Source of the DNA: Ovis canadensis
Lineage: Eukaryota > Chordata > Mammalia > Artiodactyla > Bovidae
NCBI RefSeq assembly: GCF_042477335.2
Contig: NC_091250.1
Span: forward strand, 133,025,384 to 133,089,383
Direction: 5' to 3'
Length of the DNA stretch: 64,000 nucleotides
Shown: piece after piece, positions 1 to 11,065 of the stretch
Numbering within the stretch: position 1 is the first letter of the stretch
Layout: every line of letters begins with the position of its first letter
Notes under the pieces: model-generated
What the model was told of the DNA's origin: nothing
The model's input: the letters and a program-made list of their open reading frames with translations, nothing else
Database searches by the model: none
Made by a program: the position numbers and the translations under genes

Positions 1-215
1 CCTCCCCTCCCTTCCCCTGGGTCACCCCTAACCCCCACCCATCCCCTGGGCCGCCCCCTCCCTCCCCTCCCCATCCCCTGGGCCGCCCCCTCCCTCCCCT
101 CCCCATCCCCTGGGTCACCCCTAACCCCCACCCCTCCCCTGTGTCGCCCCCCCCCTCCCCACCCCATCCCCTGGGTCACCCCCTCCCTCTCCTCCCCTCC
201 CCTCCCCGGGGTCGC
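1..215. repeat. C-rich minisatellite at the left edge
   Basis: About seven imperfect units of roughly 30-33 bp. Each has the core CCCCTGGGTCACCCC or CCCCTGGGCCGCCCC followed by a CCTCC-rich spacer. The array is cut by the window edge, so its true length is unknown. It lies in a POLN intron if POLN extends leftward as expected. No coding function is evident. Confidence 0.85.
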
Positions 216-291
216 CCCAGCACTGGCTTCGGGTGCCCTGCTTCACGCACTGGACTTGCACTGGTCATCTGTTCCCCATGAGGTAACGAGA

Positions 292-602
292 AAGTGAAAG
301 TCACTCAGCCGTGTCCAGCGCTTTGTGACCCCATGGACTATACAGTCCTGGAATTCTCCAGGCCACAATACTGGAGTGGGGAACCTTTCCCATCTCCAGG
401 GAATCGTCCCAGCCCAGGGATTGAACCCAGGTCTCCCACCTTGCAGGCGAGTTCTTTACCAGCTGCACCACAAAGCAAGCCCAAGAATACTGGAGTGGCT
501 GGCATATCCCTTCTCCAGGGAATCTTCCCGACCCAGGAATTGAACCGGGGTGTCCTGCATTGCAGGCAGATTCTTTAACAACCGAGCTATCAGGGAAGCC
601 CT
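292..602 (-). repeat. Dimeric Bov-A2-type SINE
   Basis: The plus strand reads as the reverse of the ruminant Bov-A element: a GTCACTCAGCCGTGTCC start, two successive AATACTGGAGTGG...TTCTCCAGGGAATC monomers, and an end at CAGGGAAGCCC. Two tandem monomers identify the dimeric form. It abuts the BovB that begins near 600. The exact subfamily needs a Repbase/Dfam alignment. Confidence 0.85.
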
Positions 603-2692
603 ATGTACCTTATTGCCAAATTCAGACTTAAATTGAAAAAAGTAGGGAAAACCACCAGACCATTCAGGTATGACCTAACTAAAATGCCTTACAATTATAC
701 AGTGGAAGTGAGAAATAGATTCAAGGGATTAGATCTCATAGACAGTGTGCCTGAAGGACTATGAACAGAGGTTCATGACAGTGTACAGGAGGCAGGGATC
801 AAGAGCATCTCCAAGAGAAAGAAAGGCAAAAAGGCAAAATGGCTGTCTGGGGAGGCCTTACAAATAGCTGTGAAAAGAAGAGAAGTGAAAGGCAAAGGAG
901 AAAAGGAAAGATATACCCATTTGAATGCAGAGTTCCAAAGAATAGCAAGGAGAGATAAGAAAGCCTTCTTCAGCGATCAATGCAAACAAATAGAGGAAAA
1001 CAATAGAATGAGAAAGTCTAGAGATCTCTTCAAGAACATTATAGATGCCAAGGGAACATTTCATGCAAAGATGGGCTCAATAAAGGACAGAAATGGTAGG
1101 GACCTAACAGAAGGAGAAGATATTAAGAAGAGGTGGCAGGAATACACAGAAGAACTGTACAAAAAAGATCTTCACGACCCAGATAATCATGATGGTGTGA
1201 TCACTCACCTAGAGCCAGACATCCTGGAATGTAAAGTCAAGTGGGCCTTAGAAAGCATCACTACAAACAAATCTAGTGGAGGTGATGGAATTCCAGTTGA
1301 GCTGTTTCAAATCCTAAAAGATGATGCTGTGAAAGTGCTGCACTCAATATGCCAGCAAATTTGGAAAACTCAGCAGTGGCCACAGGACTGGAAAATGTCA
1401 GTTTTCATTCCAATCCCAAAGAAAGGCAATGCCAAGGAATGCTCAAAATTTCCCAAGCCAGGATTCAACAGTATGTGAACCATGAACTTCCAGAGGTTCA
1501 AGCTGGTTTTAGAAAAGGCAGAGGAACCAGAGATCAAATTGCCAACATCTGTTGGATCATGGAAAAAGCAAAAGAGTTCCAGAAAAAAACATCTATTTCT
1601 GCTTTATTGACTATGCCAAAGCCTTTGACTGTGTGGATCACAAGAAACTGTGGAAAATTCTGAAAGAGATGGGAATACCAGACCACCTGACCTGCCTCTT
1701 GAGAAATCTGTATGCAGGTCAGGAAGCAACAGTTAGAACTGGACATGGAACAACAGACTGGTTCCAAATAGGAAAAGGAGTACGTCAAGGCTGTATATTG
1801 TCACCCTGCTTATTTAACTTCTATGCAGAGGACATCATGAGAAACGCTGGGCTGGAGGAAGCACAAGCTGGAATCAAGATTGCCGGGAGAAATATCAATC
1901 ACCTCAGATATGCAGATGACACCACCCTTATGGCAGAAAGTGAAGAGGAACTCAAAAGCCTCTTGATGAGAGTGAAAGAGGAGAGTGAAAAAGTTGGCTT
2001 AAAGCTCAACATTTAGAAAACTAAGATCATGGCATCTGGTCCCATCCCTTCATGGGAAATAGATGGGGAAACAGTGGCAGAGTTTATTTTCTTGGGCTCC
2101 AAAATCACTGCAGATGGTGACTGCAGCCATGAAATTAAAAGATGCTTGCTCCTTGGAAGGAACGTTATCACCAACCTAGACAGCATATTAAAAAGCAAAG
2201 ACATTACTTTGCCAACAAAGGTCCATCTAGTCAAAGCTATGGTTTTTCCAGTAGTCATGTATGGATGTGAGAGGTGAACTATAAAGAAAGCTGAGCCCTG
2301 AAGAATTGATGCTTTTGAACTGTGATGTTGGAGAAGACTCTTGAGAGTCCCTTGGACTGCAAGGAGATCCAACCAGTCCATCCTAAAGTAAATCAGTCCT
2401 GAATATTCACTGGAAGGACTGATGCTGAAGCTGAAACTCCAACACTTTGGCCACCTGATGCGAAGAACTGACTCATTGGAAAAGACTCTGATGCTCGGAA
2501 AGATTGAAGGCAGGAGGAGAAGGGGATGACAGAGGATGAGATGGCTGGATGGCATTACTGACTCGATGGACATGAGTTTGAGTAAACTCCAGGAATTGGC
2601 GATGGACAGGGAGGCCTGGCGTGCTGCACTCCATGGGATCGCAAAGAGTCAGACACGACTGAGCGACTGAACTGAACTGAACCGAATGTACG
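600..2692 (+). mobile_element. BovB (RTE-clade) LINE, 5'-truncated and dead
   Basis: Frames at 870-1478, 1349-1663, 1552-2016 and 2029-2277 together give the linker, reverse-transcriptase and C-terminal regions of a BovB polyprotein. They include FIDYAKAFD and the catalytic RYADD box near 1910. The copy begins downstream of the endonuclease domain. It is broken by a 49-bp deletion near 1437-1447, by an expanded A-run near 1582, by a stop at about 2014 in place of the usual Gln, and by stops from 2275 onward. It ends in the typical ACTGAACTGAACTGAACC tail near 2690. It is a non-functional insertion in POLN intronic DNA. Confidence 0.93.
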
Positions 2693-5600
2693 TGTTTCAC
2701 TGCTATCCTCTCAAATCATCCCACCCTCGCCTTCTCCCATTGAGTCCAAAAGTCTGTTCTCGGAATTTAGAAAGACGGCACCAACAATCCCGCGTGCAGG
2801 GCAGCAAAGGAGCCTACATTCTCTGGGTGATTCTGGCGCCGCCGTAGAGCAACACGTCCTGGGCAGAGGCCTGGCCCAGGAACGTGGTGTCGCGCCCCAG
2901 CGCGGGAGGGGGACGCTCTCGCCCAGCCCTGTGGGCCCGCGTCCAGCCCTGCACCCTGGCCGTGGGTCACCTCACAGGCTGGGGAGGAGCACCGGCACCC
3001 AGGCCTGGAGGGAGGTGTCTTTTCCGGGGGTGACCTGGCCGAGGGTGTGCGCAGCCCGGGCCCGCTCTCCGTCTCGGCAGCGGCCAGAAACCAGGGCCTG
3101 CCCTGCCTCGCGCTGCTGTAGGTCCAGGAAGTTTCTGCAGGGCACGGGAGGGGTGCTGGCAGACGAGGGTCTGCGGCTGTTTAGAGGAATTCAGAAGCAC
3201 GCAGGCACCTCTGCCCACTGTCTGCAAGAGACATGTTTTGAAATAAGACACGTCGACCGCATCCCGCCGCTTTAGAAACTGTAGCAGGGCGTCCACACTG
3301 TGCCCAAGAACGTGGCCACACAGTGGAGGGCAGGCACGCGCCGGGTGCCCGGAGCCCAGGCCGGGCCACGTCGCCTGGACTGCCAACACGCCCTCACCAG
3401 GTTGGAGCCACGGGGCCAACCCCGCTCGCTGCCCATGGGCTGCGGTGGAAGGCTGGGGGCTCCTGACCCCCACACCGCCCTTGCCCAGGGAGCCCCTTCC
3501 TCTCTGTTTACGGGGGACAGGCTTCCCAGGTCTTAGAACACGTCGGGGCTGGAGGGAAGCTTGGGGACTGTGCATTCCAACTCACACGTGCAGAGAAGGG
3601 AGGCTGGGAATGCATCGCGACACGGCCCAGCTCACCCGACCTGGACCAGCACCGGACCTCCTCACCCTGGGCTCTCAGAGGCTCACAGCCCCTCGGCGGC
3701 AACATGGCCTCCAGACGACCCTCCCTGCCCCTTTGCCTGGGGTGTAGGACTGCAGGCTCATCTCTCCACACAGGCAGCCCTCTGCCCTCTGCTCTCTGCC
3801 CTCCTGAAGGCAGCAGCGACTCCAGGGCCCCATCAGGCTGAGACGCACCTGGGCCCCTGCGCTTCCGGCCACAGGAGGGGCAGCGGAGGTGCCCGGGCGA
3901 CAGAGGAGACAACTGGGCCCGCCAGGCAGCGAGAGGCGGCCTCACAGGACGCGAGGGCACAGGGACCTGGGCCGCCCACGACACAGGCGTTCAGGCCGAG
4001 CCCCACAGGCACTGCAGCCCCAAGGATGTGCCGACCGCCCCTGCCGGGGTGGACACGAGCCTCCCAGCAGCTGGCCCTGTGGCCCCCAGGGTCCGCATCC
4101 TCCAGGCACCTGTCCAACAGCAGCTGCCTGTGAGCACCAGGCCGTGAGCTGCCCCCTCCCAGGGGCGGCCGGTCAGCCCACAGCAGGAGGGAGCCCTGAG
4201 CGTCAGCGGGACAGAGGGCGAGGGCCTCGCTGCACCCCTCAAGGCCTGCAGCCAGGCCTCCTGCACTCTCAGCACTCAGAGCTGGGCTGACCTGGCGGGG
4301 AGCCGCCTTGGGCACAGACGGGAGGCGGGCTGCAGCTCTGATGGGGCGTCTCCACGGGAGCGCGTTCTGTGCAGCCTGGCCTGCCATCAGCGCAGGACGA
4401 GTGGACGGGGCATCAGCTGGCTTCCCAGGAAGCAGCGGGTCTGACACCCGCGCTCACCACCCACTTGGGGCACCTCCCGTGCCCCAGTTTGCAGTTGGAA
4501 GCACAGTGACCTCGCAGTCAGCTGTGGAGCGAGGTGTGAGTGACTCACGGCCTTGCGGTTCGGTCTCGGCCGCGCCAGCAGCTCAGAAGTTCACCGTGTG
4601 ATTTCGGGAAGTGTGAGAACTCTTGCTGCTAAATCTGGAAGAAGTTACAAGTGCCTGTTCTGAGTTCTGCCCCTCGGAACTCTCAGTCCCCTCGGGAGCC
4701 TAAGAGCACAGCAGAGGCCTTGGCGTCGGCTTCAGAGAGCGAGTGCTGGTGCCGCCGGCTGGGCTGTCTTCCGGGAGGACCGCGCGCCAGCCGTGATCCC
4801 AAGGCTGTGCAGAAAACTCCGGCCCCGGGGTCTGCCGGCCCCCTGCCTGCTCCCCGTGGACCCCACGTGCCCTGTGGGTGAATCCGCTCCCGCACACCCC
4901 TAGGAAGCCGGGTCGCAGGTGCCTGGTCCCAGTAGCTCCATCCCCCAGATGGGTTGTCCCCACGGGCAGGAGTCCAGCACCAGCGCTGGCTTTGGTTCAG
5001 AGGCTCCGGGCGGCAGGCTGAGGCCCCTCTGGCTCCTTGGCCTTTCCCCTCTTGGTGCCAGCATGGGGGTGGCTGCTCCGGCAATCACAGCACCTCGCAG
5101 GCACGATGAGGAACGATGAGGAACTAGTGGTGAGAGAAGGTGTACCTGACCCCCATCCCCCCGCAAGTTAGCCTCTTAAAGAGCCTTCCTGGGAGTGAGC
5201 GGGGCCCCCACCACCGGTGGCGGGGGCCCAGCCTCACTGCCACCCCACCAGGCCCCAGAGAAGGGGCGAGTGGGCCCAGGTGGCCTGTGCCTCTTGGTCT
5301 TGAAGCTCCCTGCCTCCAGCCAAGACCCACCACCCTGCTGCCCACTGTCGGGGCTGGGGGGGTACCGCGCCTCGCCACAATGCGCTGCCCCTTCCTGCAA
5401 GCTCTGTGCCTGCTGCGGACAGGCCGTGCGGGGACGAGGGCAGGGGGTGGCCCCTTCCCTGGGAAGCAGCTGGAAGCAGAGGCAGGCTCACACAGAGGGC
5501 AGGCTGCCCACCCTGCTGAGGGCCGTGGGTACCACACCGCCGTCCCCTCCCTGAGCGCTCAGGGGGCGCCTCCTCCATCTGCCAAGCCGGGGGCTGGTTC

Positions 5601-6130
5601 CAGGGCCAGGGTCACGGCCCCAGCAGGCCAGGTCCTGGGCGGCCACGCAGAGCTGCAGGCCTGATGCCTGGGGTGCCCCCCTCCTCCACCCCCACCCCGG
5701 GCACACAGCACGTGAGCACAAGTCCCCCCAGGACCCCAGCCCCTCAACAGTGCTCTGTGGCCCCCACACCTCCTCCCATCGCGGCGTCCATGTACCCCGA
5801 GGTGGGTGGGAACCGACCCTCTCCAGGGGGTGCCTGAGGGCGCTCAGAGAGGGCATGGAGCCAGGACCCACCCAGCGGAGGGGGCTGGAGTGGGCGCGAA
5901 CCCTTCCCCTGCGGCTCAGCCCCGGGGCCCCGAGTCCAGGGTGCAGGGTAGGGAGTGCGGTGGTGTCTCAGGGCAGGAAGTGGCCCAGAGGACAGCTCTG
6001 AGGTGCCCAGGCTGTTGGCTGGGGTCGTGTGCCCGCAGAGTGGCCTCTGAGAGGTCACTCAGAGCTAGAGATAAGTCCCTGTTGGGGTCCTGCCCCCGTG
6101 ATGGTCTTGGGGGCTCCTCTAACGTCTATT
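2693..6130. other. GC-rich POLN intronic DNA without recognised exon
   Basis: I searched the translations here for conserved family-A polymerase blocks, such as the O-helix region or the segment just before the HDE motif, and found none. Many overlapping frames of 60-200 codons occur on both strands. Their low-complexity Pro/Arg/Gly/Ala composition is that of GC-rich non-coding DNA. Best read as intron. Confidence 0.7.
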
Positions 6131-6132
6131 GG

Positions 6133-6350
6133 AAAGAGCCAGCTCATTGGAAAAGACCCTGATGGTGGGAGAGATTGAGGGCAGGAGAAGGGGATGACAG
6201 AGGGTGAGATGGTTGGATGGCCTTACCGGCTCGACGGACATGGGTTTGAGCAAACTCCGAGAGTTGGTGATGGACAGGGAAGCCAGGTATGCTGTGGTCC
6301 GTGGGGTTGCAGAGTCGGACACGACTGCGTGGCTGGCTGAGCAGCAGCAG
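6133..6350 (+). mobile_element. BovB 3'-end fragment
   Basis: This matches the last 200 or so bases of the other BovB copies in the window: the TCATTGGAAAAGACCCTGATG block, the GGATGGCCTTACCGGCTCGA block and GTTGCAGAGTCGGACACGAC. It is followed by a short CAG-triplet tail. It abuts a reversed tRNA-derived SINE. Confidence 0.85.
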
Positions 6351-6575
6351 GTGGGGTCTTCAGCCCCTCTCTTTCCGCATGTGTTCATCCGTTTGTGTTT
6401 GGCCACGTCGAGCCGTAGCTGCGACACACGGGGTCTGTGCTTGGGCTGGGTGCCTGTGCCTCGAGGGCTTGGCTGCTCCGAGGCACGTGGACCCTCAGTC
6501 CCCTGATGCGAGATGGAGCCCACATCCCCTGCGCCGGAAGGCAGATTCTTAAGCGCTGGACCCCAGGGAAGTCCC
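6351..6575 (-). repeat. tRNA-derived CHR/ART-type SINE, reversed
   Basis: The plus strand ends in GGCAGATTCTTAAGCGCTGG followed by ACCCCAGGGAAGTCCC. This is the reverse complement of the tRNA-like head of cetartiodactyl tRNA SINEs. The body is diverged. Subfamily not determined. Confidence 0.7.
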
Positions 6576-6874
6576 GGGTGGGGAGAGGGGCTCTTCTCAA
6601 AGGCTCGGCCCCAGCATGTCCTCAGCTTCCTCTGGGGGAGGCGGCAGGCGGGGGACCCGCTCCCCACAGGCGCCTCCCTCCCGAGCCCCGTTCTCTCCTC
6701 CCAGAGGCTGTCCTGTGACAGAGCGGTGACCCCAGCTGCGTCCCCACCCTGGTCCTCCTGCTCCCGCGAGCCTCAGCCCCCTGGGCTGCTGGTGCCAGCG
6801 CCGTGGGGCACCACGCACACCCCCGGGCACCCGCCCCCTGCCCCACGGCCGCCGCCGGGCACAGGCAGAGGCCC

Positions 6875-6946
6875 AAACACCAGGGCGTCTCCTCCCCACG
6901 TGCCTTGCAGGAACACCAGGGCGTCTCCTCCCCACGTGCCTTGCAG
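6875..6946 (+). repeat. POLN: 36-bp tandem duplication of a POLN splice acceptor
   Basis: Two copies of a 36-base unit, 6875-6910 and 6911-6946, differ only at the first base (A versus G). Each ends in CACGTGCCTTGCAG, a usable 3' splice site. The second copy joins the POLN exon directly. Use of the first site would add exactly 36 bases, so the reading frame would be kept. Confidence 0.9.
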
Positions 6947-7014
6947 GTTGCTTGCCCAGATTCACGATGAGCTGCTGTTTGAAGTGGAGGATTCACAGCT
7001 TCCTGAGTTCACGG
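6947..7014 (+). CDS. POLN: POLN coding exon (palm motif C)
   Basis: Third-from-last coding exon of DNA polymerase nu, a family-A translesion/repair polymerase that acts in the nucleus. One base completes the preceding codon. The exon then reads LLAQIHDELLFEVEDSQ and onward, ending at Phe-Thr. His-Asp-Glu within IHDEL is the family-A motif C, where the Asp is a metal-binding catalytic residue. The acceptor is TTGCAG at 6941-6946. The donor is GTGAGC at 7015, leaving one base of overhang that matches the phase of the next exon. Family identity rests on motif C plus the distinctive C-terminal exons downstream. Earlier exons are outside the window. Confidence 0.92.
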
Positions 7015-7593
7015 GTGAGCGCCCAGGGGCCAGGGTTGCTCCTGTTTCAGGAATGGTTAAAGCTTCTCCTGGAGGACTCACAGGCCCCTTCCCTACCTGC
7101 TGCAAGGGGCACCTGCAGAATGCCCAGGCTGGTCTAGGGGCCCTTGAGAGGCCCAGAGGGCCGCACCTCGGCCAGCAGCCCCCAGAGAACACTGTGTGCC
7201 CTGCTGGGGGCCCCGGAAGATGGGGGCAGCACTGGGCCCCCCGTTGTGGGAGCTGGGCTGCAGGAGAGCAGCAGGGGCCACCCCCCGGCTGTTGGCCCAG
7301 AGCCTGGCCCCCGAATCTGTCCTTGAGGGGGCCCAGGCCTCCTGCCACGGCAACCGTGCCCAAAGCCATGGGGCCTCTCCTGCCTCCCGTGAGTGCAGGA
7401 GCAGACGGCCCAGCCCCACTGGTGGAGGAGGGAGGCCGGGCAGGGGTCTCAGGGCTGGGTCCCCTGCTCCCCTGGCTCTTGGGCGACAACTGGCCAAGCC
7501 CCCCACCACCACCCGCCTGCAGACCTGCCTGTAAAGAGGAGACTGCAGGCCTCAGTGCTGCACCTCCAGGGACCAGCCTGCCAGTGGGGAGGC

Positions 7594-7965
7594 CACCTGC
7601 GTGGACCCACCCTGCACGGACCCACCCTACAGGGACCCCACCCTACACGTGACCCCACCCTACATGGGACCCCACCCTACACGGGGACCCCCCCTGCACG
7701 GGACTCCACCCTGCGTGGACCCCCCCTGCACGGACCCCCCCTACATGGGACCCCACCTGCACTGGACTCCACCCTGCATGGGACCCACCCTGCACGGATC
7801 CCACCCTACATGGGACCCCGCCTGCACGGGACCCCCCTCTACAAGGACCCCACCCTACACGGGGACCCCCCCCTACACGGGACCCCACCCTGCACGGACC
7901 CCACCCTACAGGGGCCCCCACCCTGCGCAGACCCACCCCACACAGGGTCCCATCCTACACGGTGG
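7594..7965. repeat. GC-rich minisatellite (about 17-bp unit) in POLN intron
   Basis: About 20 imperfect copies of a unit close to GGACCCCACCCTACACG, with ACATG and GCACG variants. It sits in the intron between the motif-C exon and the penultimate exon. It produces long artefactual Pro/Thr-rich frames on both strands that should not be annotated as proteins. Confidence 0.92.
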
Positions 7966-9200
7966 CTGTGGATTTGGAAATGACAAGCCTGAAACAAACC
8001 ATCTGAAGGGAATGCTGTGGGCTCCCTGTGGTCACAAAGGAAAGAGAAAGTCCCACGTCTGGAGAGAGCCCGTTAGGAACAGTCCTGTCCCCCTCGTTGT
8101 GGGGGCAGCCATTGGCCACCAAGACAGGCGGCGAGGCGAGGCTCCCTGAGACACACGGGGCCCCCTGCCCGCACTCGGGAGCCACCACCTGGTGCTGTGC
8201 TCAGGGCACCCCAGGGTCACAACCCAGCCAGGGACCACGAGGCAGGCGAGCCTGGTGTGGCCGGGGCTGCTTTCGTCTCTGAACGCTGGGCGGGCACGAC
8301 ACACCCGGTGGGGCCCAGGGGGCAGACGCCAGCTGAGGCTGCATGGCACTTGGGTGCCTGCCCTTAGGGACCCTGCGGAGTGGGCTCGGAGCGAGGGTGA
8401 CCACAGGGAGCACCAGCTCCGCCCACTGCTTACTTGGGGTCCCTCAGCGGGTCCATCTCACAAAGGCGGGGACACACAAGGGCCTAGCGGCTCCTGCACA
8501 CCCAGTGAGGGGCCAAGGTCCCGACTCTGGCTCCCCGAGGGAAGCCCTGGACCCCCGCGGTCCCCAGGGAGGCTGGGGCCTCTGCTGGCACCCGGAGAGC
8601 AGGCTGGGGCCCCCAGCCCGACCCACACCCCGCCCCGTCACCAGCAGGGTTCTCTGCCAGCTCAGGCGCCCCAGGCCCAGCGCCCCACGAGGCCGCCGTG
8701 AGCCCCGAGGCCGTGGGGGTCAGGCAGCAGCCTCCTGCAGTTTCTGTACCCAAGCGTCAGCTGACATGGGGCGGGAGGAATGTCCTCTCGTCCTGGGGCA
8801 CAGGGCTTGGTGCAAACGCTGAGGAAGCCCGAGCCGGCCGACCCCGCCACAGGCCGCTCCCGTCCCAGTTCCCCCAGTGACAGGCCCCCAGCCGCCAGTG
8901 CCTCCAGCTGTCCTTGCGGCTTCGCTGCCACCTGAACCCTCACAGGGGTTTCGGCCGGGGCACAGGCCATCCTACCCGGGCTGCTCCAGCCTGGCCATCT
9001 GGGGGTTGGGGGGGTCAGTGGGTGGGGGGCGGGGCAGCGGCAGAGAAGCGGGGAGGCTATGGTGCCCCTGGGGGCCAAGGGCCCTGCTCCCCACTGCCTG
9101 GAGCTGGGCCAGTTAAGGTGCCTCCAGCACGAGCTGTGGACGTGGCCAGTGGGAGCTGGAAGCCATCAGGGAGAGCCACAGGGCTGCTCGAGTGGCGGGG
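7966..9200. other. POLN intronic DNA, nothing recognised
   Basis: GC-rich sequence between two minisatellites. No conserved exon, RNA gene or clear mobile element was recognised. Open frames here have the Pro/Gly/Arg-rich composition of intronic GC-rich DNA. Confidence 0.6.
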
Positions 9201-9204
9201 GGCT

Positions 9205-9440
9205 GTGGCCGTGTGGACCCGGGGGGACCATGTGGACGCGGGGGGAGCCTGTGGACCGGGGGGACCGTGTGGACCCGGGGGGAGCCTGTGGACCCGGGGG
9301 GGACCTGTGGACCCGGGGGACCGTGTGGACCGGGGGGACCCTGTGGACCCGGGGGGACCGTGTGGACCCGGGGGACCGTGTGGACTAGGGGAGCTTGTGG
9401 ACCCGGGGGGAGCCTGCGGACCCAGGGGGACTGGGGAGCC
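9205..9440. repeat. G-rich minisatellite just upstream of a POLN acceptor
   Basis: About 13-15 imperfect units of 15-18 bp built on GTGGACCCGGGGGGACC. The array ends only about 65 bases before the penultimate POLN exon. The runs of 4-6 G on the plus (transcript) strand could form G-quadruplex RNA near the polypyrimidine tract. The collagen-like Gly-Pro frames it creates are artefacts. Confidence 0.9.
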
Positions 9441-9505
9441 GAGGCCGAGTGTCCTGGTGCGGCTCTGCCCGTCGGCTCGAGCGGCCTCCGTCTTGCTCTG
9501 TCCAG

Positions 9506-9567
9506 CCCTTGTCCAGGGAACCATGGAGGCCCTGCAGCACGTGCCAGCGCTGGAGCTGCAGCTGCAG
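9506..9567 (+). CDS. POLN: POLN penultimate coding exon
   Basis: With the acceptor ending TGTCCAG at 9505, the two leading bases complete the codon left open by the exon ending at 7014. The exon then reads [21 protein letters not shown] up to the GTGAGG donor at 9568. A second possible acceptor, GTCCAG at 9516, would break the frame with the previous exon, so I rejected it. This corresponds to the TMESL...ALELQLQ stretch at the end of mammalian POLN, the C-terminal helix of the palm/fingers after motif C. Confidence 0.9.
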
Positions 9568-10340
9568 GTGAGGGGTGGAGCCGCGGGCCACGCTCAGCCC
9601 TGCCAGCCCTCCCCCAGCCCCCGCCAGGCCCATTCCAGCCAAAGCGTTGGCGGGCAGCCCTCAGAGGGGCCCCAGGCCCTCGTGGGAAGAGCTCTGGGTC
9701 CAGGCTCCCCCAGGAGGTGCGGGAGGTGGCGGGGTAACAAGGGGGTGGGAGGCCTCGAAGCCGTGCAGACGGCCCCCCCGAAGGCACTGCAGGCAGCTTG
9801 GAGCCGCTGGAAGGGTGGCAAGAAAGGGCCGGTCTCCCCTCAGCTCCTCTGGGAGCAGCCTGCTCTGTGCACCGTCCCCTGTTCGCTTCACCCCGACCTC
9901 GCCCTGTGGGTGGCAGCTTGGCAGCATGAAGGAGCGCCCCCGGGCCCAGCCAGGGGCGGGACCACGCGTCATCCAGGGTGGTCTGTGCTTGTTCCCCTGG
10001 TGCATGGAGACGTGGGGACCCCGAGGCGCCCTGGAAGCCCAGGAACCCTGACCTCACCCCACTAGTAGCCCTGTGGTGGCCACTGCAGTGCCCGCCACCC
10101 TCCAGTGGGGAAGGAGCTGCTGAGCTGTGGTCAGGGCCCACTCAGGGTCAGGCCTCAGGGAGAGCTCTCCAGGGCCCTCTGCACACCTTGGAGCCGGCCG
10201 ATCCCCCAGGGGCCCACAGGGCACCGGGACACCCCCCATCCCTGAGCCCCTCACCTGGCCCAGCCCCTAAGGCCTCCCTGCCACACGGAGGCCCTGGCAG
10301 GTGAGGGGGCTCAGCCAAGGTTGAGGCGTCAATGACAGAG
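9568..10340. other. POLN last intron, 5' part
   Basis: Ordinary GC-rich intron. I see no repeat of known family and no conserved coding segment before the TG-rich array. Confidence 0.6.
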
Positions 10341-10361
10341 TGGGTATGCCGGAGCCTGTAA

Positions 10362-11065
10362 GCCTGCCAGTGTGTGTGAGAGTGTGTAGGAGTGTGTGTG
10401 CGCATCTGTGTGAGTGCCTGAGAGTGTGTGTCTCTGAATATGTGTGTGTGCATGTGTGTGTATCTGAGACTGTGTGCGAATGTGTGAGTGCCTGAGAGTG
10501 TGTGTGTGCGTGTGTAAGTGCATGTGTGTGTATCTCTGTCTGTGAGTGTGTGTGCGTGTCCGTGTGAGTGCGTGTGTCTGTGTCCATGAATGTGCGTGTG
10601 TGTGCATGTATCTGAGTGTGCGAATGTGTGTATAAGAGCATGTGTGCTTGTGTGTGAGTGCCTGAGAGTGTATGTGTCTGAATGTGTGTGTGTGTGCATG
10701 TGAGTGCATGTGTATCTGTGTGTGTATGTGTGTGTGTGTGTATGTGCATATATCTGAGAGTGTGAGTGCTTGTGAGTGCATGTGCATCTGTTTGTGTGTG
10801 TGTGTGCGTGTGAGTGTATGTGTGTGCATATATCTGAGTGTGAGTGCATGAGTGCGTGTGTGTCTGAATGTGTGTGTGCATGTGTATCTGAGAGTGTGAA
10901 TGTGTGTATGTGTGCGTATGTGTGTGTGTGTGTGCATATATCTGAGTGTGGGTGCGTGTGAGTGCGTGAGTGTATGCGTCTGTGTGTGTGCATGTGTGTG
11001 GATCTGAGTGTGAATGTGTGTATGAGTGTGTGTGTGCACATGTGTGTGTGTGTGTGTGCGTCTGT
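10362..11065. repeat. TG-rich complex microsatellite in the last POLN intron
   Basis: About 700 bp of TG dinucleotide runs interleaved with recurring GTGCATGTGTGTGTATCTGAG-like and TGAGTGCCTGAGAGTG segments, so it has a longer-period structure and is not a pure (TG)n. Alternating purine-pyrimidine DNA of this length can adopt Z-DNA. The minus strand has His/Thr/Ser-rich open frames of 200-300 codons (for example 10148-11041 and 10329-11180) that are pure repeat artefacts. Confidence 0.95.

Noticed and set aside
7393-8149. Pro/Thr/His-rich frames of about 180-200 codons
   Set aside because: Periodic translation of the 17-bp minisatellite in an intron.
9517-9567. Alternative start of the penultimate POLN exon at 9,517
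   Set aside because: It has a good AG but leaves the frame out of phase with the preceding exon; the site at 9,505 restores both phase and the ALV residues known in mammalian POLN.
9059-9737. Collagen-like Gly-Pro-rich frames
   Set aside because: Translation of the G-rich minisatellite; the Gly-X-Y look comes from the repeat unit, not from a collagen gene.
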